A stretch of DNA of 8,101 bases from positions 1 to 8,101 of the forward strand of contig JAJQAW010000234.1 in the NCBI GenBank assembly GCA_021203585.1. The letters are read 5' to 3'. The notes under the pieces were generated by a model, which ran no database searches, was not told the origin of the DNA, and saw nothing but the letters and a program-made list of their open reading frames with translations. The stretch comes from Rikenellaceae bacterium (GTDB lineage Bacteria > Bacteroidota > Bacteroidia > Bacteroidales > Rikenellaceae). This document shows, in pieces, positions 1 to 6,750 of this stretch (the stretch's first letter is position 1; every line of letters starts with the position of its first letter). A program made the translations under genes and the position numbers.

Positions 1-444
1 ATCAAAGGTAATTTTGTGCCGGAAACTCTATTGACTGCCGACGGAGCCAACGTGTCCAGCAATCCCGATCCTGCCAGCGGACCGGTGACCTTCTGGCGGA
101 TTGCCACCGTGCGCGACGGAAGAAGAACCTATGACGACGGTTATTATGCGGTAGAACCGATTGCGGCGTTGATTACCGCCGGTAAAGAAGCTGTGGAATT
201 TGTGAACGGCGAATGTTATTACCCGGTATGGTTGGCCTACGAAGGCAGCGGCAACGAAAATAAATATACCGTCAAACGAAACAGTTATTACAAAATAACG
301 ATCACTTCGGTAACCGGCGCCGGCGGTGTGGATGACGACGACGATATTATCGATCCGGAAGTTCCGCTCGACCGTCAGGTAACCATCGGGGTGAATATTA
401 AAGTCACCAACTGGGACGATATCGACCAGGAAGCAGGAATTTAA
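1..444 (+). CDS. Major fimbrial subunit, Mfa1/FimA type, C-terminal part (5' end outside window)
   Basis: The frame is open from base 1, so this is the last ~147 residues of a longer protein; the GTG at 16 is an internal Val codon and not the start. The segment has the features of the C-terminal domain of Bacteroidales major fimbrillins: a Tyr/Trp-rich beta-sandwich stretch, then the strand RNSYYKITITSVTGAGG, an acidic loop with five consecutive Asp, and a final strand ending IKVTNWDDIDQ just before the TAA. In this family (known for Mfa1 and FimA of Porphyromonas) subunits are exported as lipoproteins, processed at the surface and polymerised by strand exchange into the fimbrial shaft; here that is inference from similarity. 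The next gene downstream is a larger fimbrial protein, which fits the usual order of major subunit then accessory subunits. A hairpin follows the stop by 15 bases. No internal stop is seen. Family assignment is fairly sure; exact subtype is not. Confidence 0.75.
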   Translation: MKGNFVPETLLTADGANVSSNPDPASGPVTFWRIATVRDGRRTYDDGYYAVEPIAALITAGKEAVEFVNGECYYPVWLAYEGSGNENKYTVKRNSYYKITITSVTGAGGVDDDDDIIDPEVPLDRQVTIGVNIKVTNWDDIDQEAGI

Positions 445-459
445 GATTTCCTAACCCTT

Positions 460-485
460 GTGCCGCCGAAATTTTTCGGCGGCAC
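460..485 (+). terminator. GC-rich hairpin after the major fimbrial gene
   Basis: A perfect 12-base inverted repeat (gtgccgccgaaa / tttcggcggcac) around two T bases starts 15 bases after the TAA at 442-444. Physically it would form a stem of about ten pairs with an AATTTT loop. The bases after the stem (ttctt) are only moderately T-rich. It may end or attenuate transcription so that the shaft subunit is made in excess over the accessory subunit encoded next. Confidence 0.6.
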
Positions 486-578
486 TTCTTCCTGAATCCA
501 TCCGAAATTCCGGTATTTCCCCCTCTGCCATGGGTGACCGGGAACATTTACTAAATCCATCCAAACAGAACCGAATTT

Positions 579-1718
579 ATGCGTTCGATCTGCCTTACAC
601 TTCTTTTACGCATCCGGCCTTATCCAGGCGGGTTCACGTGTTTGCCCCTATGGCGGGCCCTGTTCACGGGTTGGTTTTGGACCGGGTGCTCTTCCGATGA
701 TACCCGAGAAATTCCCGTTGTGGAGCCGGAAGAGGTCCAGATAGAATTTGCGTTGGAAATGCCGGTGCAAAACCTTCCGACACGGGCCATGTCTTCCAAC
801 GACGAAAACGCGATCGAAACGGTTGACGTGCTGGTTTTTCGGGTTGACGGCAGTAACGAGACCTTTTCTTTCCGGGCCCACCAGACTTCCGAGCCGGTAG
901 TTTCCGGTAATTCGGCCAGTTTTCTGGTGACCCTCAAACGGAGTGAAGCGGATGAGAGTTACCGGTTGGTCGTGTTGGCCAATCTCCGCCAAGAGGTGGA
1001 TGCAGTCCTGGAAGGAATCGCCGAAGGAACACCCAAAGAGACCCTCCTCAGCGCCATTACTTTTACCCAGACCGGCAACTGGCCGACGGCTTCGGGCAGC
1101 AAACGTCTTTTTCCGATGTGGGGGGAAACCTCCGGCCATACGGCGGTAGCCAGGACCACGACCTTGCAGCATTTTGGCGGCGCCATTGCGATGTTGCGCA
1201 GCATCGCGCGGATCGATGTGAGCCTGAACATCCCGCAGGAAAACGATCAGCCGGGTTTTATTCTCAACCGGGTTAAAGTATACAATGCCCGTAAAACCAA
1301 TGCCGCGGCTCCCGGAAAATCCTCCGGCTACAACCATACCGATCAAAAAGTGACCTCGCCCACCATCGTTTCGAACGAAACCATTTCGGCCCTGGAATAT
1401 ACCTTCATCGGATCGTCGCTGACTCAGGAAATTTATATCGGAGAGGCCGACAACAGTGCAACCGCTCCCGACCAGAATGTTTTTTTGTTGGTAGAGGGCT
1501 ACTACACCGAAGCCGGTCAACCGCAGAATACGACTCAACCGACCTGGTACCGCATCGATTTCTTGGCTTCGGCATCGGATCCGGTCGAGTGGTACGACAT
1601 TCTGCGCAATCATCGGTACCAAGTCAACATCAGTTATGTGGGCGGTCCCGGTGACCAAGACGAGGAGGAAGCCAAACGTCGGGGAACCTATTCCATGGAT
1701 ACGGAAATATTGGTTTGA
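579..1718 (+). CDS. 5' fragment: lipoprotein leader and fimbrillin-like domain
   Basis: This 379-residue piece is what ordinary translation would make before the TGA. The leader ends in FWTGC (Cys37), a loose lipobox, and the following SSDD resembles the Bacteroidota lipoprotein surface-export signal. The stretch ENAIETVDVLVFRV is typical of the first strands of fimbrillin domains, and HRYQVNISYVGGPGDQDEEEA of the last part of the domain. The N-terminus is odd: 36 residues before the Cys, with Arg and two Pro inside what should be the hydrophobic core. A TTG at 642 would give a shorter leader of 15 residues before the Cys and may be the true start. No clear Shine-Dalgarno sequence is seen at either. 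The domain's final strand is cut off by the stop, so the fragment would probably not fold normally. Confidence 0.65.
   Translation: MRSICLTLLLRIRPYPGGFTCLPLWRALFTGWFWTGCSSDDTREIPVVEPEEVQIEFALEMPVQNLPTRAMSSNDENAIETVDVLVFRVDGSNETFSFRAHQTSEPVVSGNSASFLVTLKRSEADESYRLVVLANLRQEVDAVLEGIAEGTPKETLLSAITFTQTGNWPTASGSKRLFPMWGETSGHTAVARTTTLQHFGGAIAMLRSIARIDVSLNIPQENDQPGFILNRVKVYNARKTNAAAPGKSSGYNHTDQKVTSPTIVSNETISALEYTFIGSSLTQEIYIGEADNSATAPDQNVFLLVEGYYTEAGQPQNTTQPTWYRIDFLASASDPVEWYDILRNHRYQVNISYVGGPGDQDEEEAKRRGTYSMDTEILV
1716..1718 (+). other. Internal TGA in fimbrial gene at an expected Trp codon
   Basis: The TGA stands at codon 380 of a 1094-codon frame. A single G-to-A change at 1718 would turn TGG into TGA. 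The flanking sequence on both sides belongs to one fimbrillin domain, and the equivalent position in the upstream shaft subunit is Trp (VTNWDD). The next base is T. Confidence 0.75.
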
Positions 1719-1739
1719 TCCGAGGGCACGATTCGCGAT

Positions 1740-3860
1740 GTGGTCTGGGAAGGGCAATATTATCTGGGTGTGAGCCAGAGTCGGTTCGATTTGACCCGGC
1801 CTGCGTCCACGAACAGTTTATTGATCAGTACCAATTATCCCAAAGGCTGGGTCCCTTCGGTCGCTGCGGAATATGCTTCCTGGCTGGAACTGAGGACCGG
1901 TCAATTTACCGCAATCGATACCCTGGACGAGCTGTTTTTTAAGGTCACGGAAAACAACGACGGTCAAACCCGTACCGGGTATATCGATCTGACCTGTGGA
2001 AACCTTCGGCATCAAATCATGATCGTCCAGGATGAAACGGAGTATTATGGGGATGGGGAAATTATCATCACGGATGTGAACGGTAATCCGATCTCGGAAT
2101 TGTATTTATCGTCGGGTTTGTATGAAACCATCGACCCTGCTCCCCGGTATAAAAATGTGATTATTTCCTGGACACCGGAGGTCGATTGCTACAGTTTCTT
2201 TAATCCGGATGCCACCCTCACCATGAATATGGGGCAGGGCGGTGAATTTAACGGTTTAGTCATTCCGGCGGCGAGTTCCCAATACGTTTATCCGCGTTTT
2301 TTTGCGGAATTCTTCGATGAACAAGCCGATGATATTGCCAACAATCCTTTCCTGGAAAAAGATGTCTGGATTTATTTTACCTTGATGAATCAACAAATCG
2401 ATCCGGTGGTCAAAACCCTGCATTTGCGCCAAGTACATTATACGATACTGACCGATCACGAGAAAAAATACGAGATGGACGGCAGTACATACAGTTTTCA
2501 AGTTCGATGTAATCTTCCCTGGACGGCGGAAGTAGTCAGTGGTGGAACCAATATTATCGCCTCGCCTGCAACGTGGAGCGGTCAGGGAAATACCGACGGG
2601 GAAGCTTTCCAGTTCCGAATCATCGACGATTCGGACGGGGCGATCGGCACCGCATCGACGGATATCCGATTTACTTATACCGGTAAAGACGACCATACCT
2701 ATACCACTACGATTACGATCAATGGCTACAGCGAAAACGGCGGCGGTCAGCTCGATGAGGTGCGTGAGGAGATCGAATCCAATTGTTATCTTCTCCTTCC
2801 GACCTGGCATTCGGAAAGCCAGGGGGTATATATTCCTGTAAGCAAGGCTAACAGCGACGGTGTTACCCGTCATAGAGAAGGCGATATTTTGATTCCTGAA
2901 TTCATCTGGACGGATCATCCAAATGGTGTCGCTGCGGATGCTGCTGTGAGCGATTATCAGGTAGTCAATACATCATCCGGTACATTCCTGCTTGTGATGC
3001 CCGGTTCAGCCGAAGGGAATGCGGTAATTGGTGTACGCAATTCCAGTACCACCGGAGATATAATATGGAGCTGGCATATATGGGTTACGGAATTCCAGCC
3101 CGACAGCGACGATAATGATAAATATAAATTCCGGTCCTACGAGTTTCTGGATCGTAACCTTGGAGCCTTAAGCGAACAACCCGGGAATGCCCTGAGCTTA
3201 GGATTGTATTATCAATGGAGAAGAAAGGACCCGTTCCCGTCCGCTTCTGGTATAACCTCCGGTTCGTTCGTTCCGGTTTACAGCGCGAACGGAAATGCGA
3301 TTAACTGGACTTCCAGGACGCAGGACGCGGGCAGTAGTGGAACAAATCTGGAAGCTGCGATAAAGGATCCGTTGAAATATTTTACCAGTTGGGGATGTTG
3401 GAACAGCAACGATTGGAGTTTCTACGGAAATAATCAAATGGCGAATTACTGGAACGATGGAACCAACTTCTCGGATGGAGAGAAAGGGGTTTACGATCCT
3501 TGTCCGGAAGGGTGGCGGACGGTCCCCGGATCACAAACGGAAGCCAATACGGAATGGTATAATATTTTCAACACGGTTTCTTACGATGCCGCTACCCGGA
3601 CCTTCTCCGTTCAGGGGAAAGGTGTGCAGGGAGAAGACGTGAATTTGGGATACTGGCCGGCGGCCGGAAGTATAGGTAACAGTTCTGGATCGTTCGAAGG
3701 TGTGGGAAATTCCGATACCAGCTACTGGACAGGTAATCTGGTAACGTCCGGTTCTACGCTCTCCATCATCTTCAATTACAACAATAACAGTCCGAATCCG
3801 GGATTAAACCGACCGAGAGCAATCGGTCTTCCCGTACGTTGTATGCGCAAGGTAGAATAG
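1740..3860 (+). CDS. 3' fragment: BACON/Ig-like modules and FISUMP-like C-terminal domain
   Basis: This piece continues the frame of the fimbrial lipoprotein gene after the TGA. The GTG at 1740 is the first formal start but lies inside the conserved DVVWEGQYYL motif, has no leader peptide and no visible ribosome-binding site, so independent translation is doubtful. Residues STNYPKGW through RTGYIDLTCG to IMIVQDE have the strand pattern and W-L core of a BACON-like module. A second module runs from about 2465 to 2745. From about 3136 the protein has FISUMP-type landmarks in order: FLDRNLGAL, LYYQWRRKDPFP, GVYDPCPEGWR, YWPAAGS and, at the end, GLPVRCMRK. FISUMP domains are found on many Bacteroidota surface proteins; ligand binding at a fimbrial tip is an inference. 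Without export signal the fragment would stay in the cytoplasm. Confidence 0.65.
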   Translation: MVWEGQYYLGVSQSRFDLTRPASTNSLLISTNYPKGWVPSVAAEYASWLELRTGQFTAIDTLDELFFKVTENNDGQTRTGYIDLTCGNLRHQIMIVQDETEYYGDGEIIITDVNGNPISELYLSSGLYETIDPAPRYKNVIISWTPEVDCYSFFNPDATLTMNMGQGGEFNGLVIPAASSQYVYPRFFAEFFDEQADDIANNPFLEKDVWIYFTLMNQQIDPVVKTLHLRQVHYTILTDHEKKYEMDGSTYSFQVRCNLPWTAEVVSGGTNIIASPATWSGQGNTDGEAFQFRIIDDSDGAIGTASTDIRFTYTGKDDHTYTTTITINGYSENGGGQLDEVREEIESNCYLLLPTWHSESQGVYIPVSKANSDGVTRHREGDILIPEFIWTDHPNGVAADAAVSDYQVVNTSSGTFLLVMPGSAEGNAVIGVRNSSTTGDIIWSWHIWVTEFQPDSDDNDKYKFRSYEFLDRNLGALSEQPGNALSLGLYYQWRRKDPFPSASGITSGSFVPVYSANGNAINWTSRTQDAGSSGTNLEAAIKDPLKYFTSWGCWNSNDWSFYGNNQMANYWNDGTNFSDGEKGVYDPCPEGWRTVPGSQTEANTEWYNIFNTVSYDAATRTFSVQGKGVQGEDVNLGYWPAAGSIGNSSGSFEGVGNSDTSYWTGNLVTSGSTLSIIFNYNNNSPNPGLNRPRAIGLPVRCMRKVE

Positions 3861-3876
3861 CGAAAAAACGGTTAAA

Positions 3877-3907
3877 CAAAGCGCCCGGTAATCTACCGGG
3901 CGCTTTG
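3877..3907. terminator. Bidirectional terminator between convergent genes
   Basis: A perfect 14-base inverted repeat (caaagcgcccggta / taccgggcgctttg) with a three-base centre (atc) begins 17 bases after the TAG of the fimbrial gene and ends 23 bases from the TAA of the minus-strand amylase. The GC core is bordered by AAA on one side and TTT on the other, so it can act as an intrinsic terminator in both directions. The T tract is short on both strands. Confidence 0.8.
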
Positions 3908-3929
3908 AGTGGATGGGTAAACATTCAAA

Positions 3930-5162
3930 TTATTTCTGTACCCAGACGGCAATTTTCCCGCCTTTGACCGTGAATTTGGCTTTGCCATCGTCACCGATGG
4001 TGATTTCATCGGGGATACTTCCGGTGATCTCGTGCCATACCTCGCCTTTGCGTTCTTCGCCCACCAGCATGACTTTATCGCCGTCCTCGCCGTTGGAGAT
4101 CAGCATGGCCAGGCCTGAACCGGGGTGATCCTTGTCGCCGCGGCGAACCAAACCTACCGTGTTGGGGTGATCGAAATAATAGTCCTGCTCGCCGTATGCG
4201 TATCGGCGGCGGGCATCGAGCAGGATATCCAGGATGATCCGGTGCGGGGAAGGTTTGCCCGCGATGCCGTAATAATCCCCGTAGAAAACGCACGGATAAC
4301 CCTTCTTCATGAGCAGGATAATTCCGTAGGCAATCGGTTTGAACCAGTCCTGTACCTGCGACTCCAGGGAACTTCCCCGCTGCGAGTCGTGGTTATCGAC
4401 AAACGTAACGGCATTGGCCGGATAACGCGAAACCAGGGTATCGTCCGGGAAGCTGGTCAGGTTAAAACTGCGTCCCTCTTTGGATGCCTGCCACATCTTG
4501 TAATGCAACGGTACATCGAACAGGTTCAATTCTTTACTGACCGTATTCAGGTAATTTTGCAGGGAATCGAAATCTCCGTTCCAATACTCCCCGACGGCGA
4601 ATAATTTATAATCCCGGCTGGCCCGTACCGCTTCCAGGAACTCCTTGATAAATTGATTCTCCATGTGCTTGATCGCATCCAGCCGAAAACCGTCCAGATT
4701 GAGCTCCCGGACTACCCACATGCCCCAGTGAAGCAGGTCGGTAATTACCTCGGGATGATCCAGGTCCAGGTTGTTGCCCAGAAGGTAATCGTAATTGCCG
4801 TTTTCCCCGTCTACACCCTGGCTCCAGTATTTCCCCTCTCCCAAAATGCGGTAAATATTCTCTACCTTATCGGGATTTTCCGGTTTGCTGATCCCGGAAA
4901 AATGATACCAGTGGTATTTAAAATCCGAATATTTGTTGTTTCGTCCCTTGAAATCATACCCCGTGTAGGCCTCGATCTCCACCGGATCGCCGATATTTTT
5001 ATTCCGGTCTTTGGGGTCGACCTCCTGGACTTTGAATTTTTCCTGATAATCGGCCCCGCATTTTTGGTTCATCACCGCGTCCAGGTAAACCTGTACCTGG
5101 TATTTGTGGCATTCGTCGATGGCCGCCTTCAATTCCTGTTTGGTACCGTATTTCGTGCGCAC
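3930..5162 (-). CDS. 3' fragment of the alpha-amylase (catalytic barrel and C-terminal domain)
   Basis: This 410-residue stretch holds all four GH13 conserved regions and the C-terminal beta domain ending GGKIAVWVQK. The GTG at 5162 is the first formal start but is the Val of the conserved KGTVRTKYG motif, lying only three codons after the TAG; there is no ribosome-binding site. If translation did restart here the protein would lack the first two barrel strands. It is better read as the continuation of the frame that begins at 5375. Confidence 0.75.
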   Translation of the reverse strand: MRTKYGTKQELKAAIDECHKYQVQVYLDAVMNQKCGADYQEKFKVQEVDPKDRNKNIGDPVEIEAYTGYDFKGRNNKYSDFKYHWYHFSGISKPENPDKVENIYRILGEGKYWSQGVDGENGNYDYLLGNNLDLDHPEVITDLLHWGMWVVRELNLDGFRLDAIKHMENQFIKEFLEAVRASRDYKLFAVGEYWNGDFDSLQNYLNTVSKELNLFDVPLHYKMWQASKEGRSFNLTSFPDDTLVSRYPANAVTFVDNHDSQRGSSLESQVQDWFKPIAYGIILLMKKGYPCVFYGDYYGIAGKPSPHRIILDILLDARRRYAYGEQDYYFDHPNTVGLVRRGDKDHPGSGLAMLISNGEDGDKVMLVGEERKGEVWHEITGSIPDEITIGDDGKAKFTVKGGKIAVWVQK

Positions 5163-5171
5163 CGTCCCTTT

Positions 5172-5396
<225 letters not shown>

Positions 5397-5600
5397 TTAT
5401 TGAATCGATTTCCTATTCAGACCGAATATCCGGGCTCGCGGGTCGGTTCTTCCCTGTACCGCAGCGGTGAGGATTTGGGCGGCTATCACGCTGAAGGTGA
5501 TTCCGTTGCCGCCGTAGCCGAGGGCGAAAAGCATCCGGGAGTCGTTTTGAGCCGCACCGATCAGCGGCAGGCCGTCTTCGGTGGAACTGAACGTTCCGGC

Positions 5601-5603
5601 TCA
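5601..5603 (-). other. Internal TGA in oxidoreductase gene at an expected Trp codon
   Basis: The TGA is codon 338 of 406, between EMA and AGTFSSTEDGLP. A G-to-A change at the third codon position (plus-strand base 5601, C to T) would convert TGG to TGA. DAO-family proteins have Trp before the A/T-G of this motif. The next coding base is G. Confidence 0.8.
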
Positions 5604-6614
5604 GGCCATTTCCGTTTTCAGGGGGATGTTCGGAAAGAGTTTTCGGAATTTGTGTTCCAGCATGGCCGTCTTTTTGCCCGACAGGAATTTACGGACGGCG
5701 GCGCTGTTGGAGGGAATGTCTTCTCCTCCGACGATGATGCGGTTGCTTTCGTCGGTACGAATATACAGGTATGGGTCGTGCGTTTCCCAGATCAGGCTCC
5801 GCTCCGGCCAAAGGTATTTTTCCTCCACCGGTTGCGAAATCAGGGCAAACGTGGAGGTGAGCCGCATTAGTTTTTCCGGTAAAAACGGGCCTGCTTCAAA
5901 TCCGGCGGCAACGACCACGTACGCGCAGTCCAGGCGGCTTCCGTTAGCAGCGGTCAACCGATACCCCCCGGCAGTTTGCTCCCACCGGGTAATTTCGGTA
6001 TGGGTGTACAGGGTCAATGCGTACTTTTCCATATTTCGGGATAATAATCCCGCGGCTGCCGCATAGGGATTGATCTGGGCGGAAACCCGGTTATATAACG
6101 CTCCCGGCGCTTTAATCCCCATTTTGCGGTACAACGCATTTCGGTCGAGCAATTCCACCGGCAAGCCGTGTTTGCTTCGGATTGCGAACTCTCGTCCGAC
6201 CAATCGCGAGCCCTTTCGGTCGGAAGCATAGTAAACACTCGGTACCTGGCGAAATCCGGCATCCACTTCCTCCTGCCGGAGCCAATCTTGAAGAACGGCG
6301 ATGGCCTCCAGGCAGGAGCGGTAAGCGGTGACGGCGTCCTTTTCCGGCATCATTTTTACCATTCGGCACAAGGGTACGTCGATCTCGTATTGCAACAGGG
6401 CGGTACTGGCGCAGCTGCTTCCCGTAGCCGGAGAACGCTTGTCGATCACACAACATTCCACCCCCTCTCGGCAGAGGGTATGAGCCACCAATGCACCCGT
6501 AATTCCGGAGCCGATAACGGCTACCCGGAAGCGGGCATTCCCGCGCAGAGGATGATAATAATTCCACAACGGATTTTTAGCGATCCAGTAAGGCAGACCC
6601 GAATGTAGGTTCAT
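5601..6614 (-). CDS. 5' fragment of the FAD-dependent oxidoreductase
   Basis: This is the 337-residue product expected from ordinary termination at the TGA. It includes the complete N-terminal Rossmann motif and most of the substrate domain, ending at FPNIPLKTEMA. The C-terminal strand and helix that close the FAD pocket are missing. No frameshift or second stop occurs in it. Confidence 0.75.
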   Translation of the reverse strand: MNLHSGLPYWIAKNPLWNYYHPLRGNARFRVAVIGSGITGALVAHTLCREGVECCVIDKRSPATGSSCASTALLQYEIDVPLCRMVKMMPEKDAVTAYRSCLEAIAVLQDWLRQEEVDAGFRQVPSVYYASDRKGSRLVGREFAIRSKHGLPVELLDRNALYRKMGIKAPGALYNRVSAQINPYAAAAGLLSRNMEKYALTLYTHTEITRWEQTAGGYRLTAANGSRLDCAYVVVAAGFEAGPFLPEKLMRLTSTFALISQPVEEKYLWPERSLIWETHDPYLYIRTDESNRIIVGGEDIPSNSAAVRKFLSGKKTAMLEHKFRKLFPNIPLKTEMA

Positions 6615-6702
6615 AGCGCCGTAATTTTTGTATTTCTGTTCAAACCCTTGCAAATTCCCGACCAAACCGATGTGTTCCACAATTAGGATGGGAGTCAGTA
6701 AG

Positions 6703-6734
6703 TTTGACGGTTTGGCTAAAATCCATTAATTTTG
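6703..6734 (+). promoter_or_regulatory. Bacteroidota-type promoter for the GH106-like gene
   Basis: TTTG at 6703-6706 and TAATTTTG at 6727-6734 are separated by 20 bases and match the Bacteroides -33 TTTG and -7 TAnnTTTG consensus exactly. Transcription would begin near 6740, only about ten bases before the ATG at 6751, so the leader is very short. The rest of the 136-base divergent region (6615-6750) shows no equally clear promoter for the minus-strand oxidoreductase. Confidence 0.6.
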
Positions 6735-6750
6735 AAGAAACAACTGACCC

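Larger units (their letters stand above)
579..3860 (+). pseudogene. Large fimbrial lipoprotein (minor/tip subunit) gene interrupted by one in-frame TGA
   Basis: Read through the TGA at 1716-1718, this is one frame of 1094 codons ending in TAG. Both halves are in the same frame with no indel. Visible modules, numbered on the joined protein: lipoprotein-type leader with Cys37 followed by SSDD; fimbrillin-like domain about 45-400, spanning the stop; BACON/Ig-like module about 415-486; second Ig-like module about 630-723; FISUMP-like C-terminal domain about 853-1093. The segment before the stop (MDTEILV) aligns with the end of the upstream shaft subunit (NIKVTNW), so the stop occupies the position of a conserved Trp; the text after it (SEGTIRDVVWEGQYYLGVS) continues the same domain. 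The gene follows the major subunit gene, consistent with an anchor, minor or tip subunit; the C-terminal domain favours tip/adhesin. No Bacteroidota-type promoter is evident in 445-578, so readthrough from upstream is likely. If the stop is effective, the lipid-anchored product loses its last ~714 residues. Confidence 0.7.
5397..6614 (-). pseudogene. FAD-dependent oxidoreductase (DAO family) gene interrupted by one in-frame TGA
   Basis: Read through the TGA at 5601-5603, the frame gives 405 residues ending in TAA. The start chosen is the ATG at 6614, giving MNLHSGLPYW, which resembles the opening of Bacteroidota homologues; a GTG at 6680 would add 22 residues of no family character. The Rossmann dinucleotide site is VIGSGITG (residues 33-40) with the ribose-binding acid at Asp58 (VIDKR). 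Further on are YLYIRTDESNRIIVGGED and, after the stop, AGTFSSTEDGLPLIG and GYGGNGITFS, the second FAD-contact region of the D-amino-acid-oxidase/glycine-oxidase fold. In that family the motif reads W-A/T-G-x-(4-6)-DG-x-P-x-IG, so the TGA at codon 338 replaces the conserved Trp. Truncation removes 67 residues and part of the FAD site. The substrate is unknown. It lies directly upstream of the amylase gene, probably in one transcript. Confidence 0.8.

Noticed and set aside
494..567. Short direct repeat aatccatcc in the spacer before the fimbrial lipoprotein gene
   Set aside because: Two nine-base copies about 58 bases apart are too short to support a regulatory or recombination site.
1740..1742. 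GTG as start of an independent second fimbrial gene
   Set aside because: It is inside a conserved domain motif, in the same frame as the upstream part, without leader or ribosome-binding site.
648..1757. Long open frame on the minus strand (369 codons)
   Set aside because: It lies antisense to the fimbrial gene, shows no family-like motifs, and the plus-strand protein has clear fimbrillin features.
6615..6680. GTG 6680 as start of the oxidoreductase
   Set aside because: It would add 22 residues ahead of the family-typical MNLHSGLPYW opening; the ATG at 6614 fits better.
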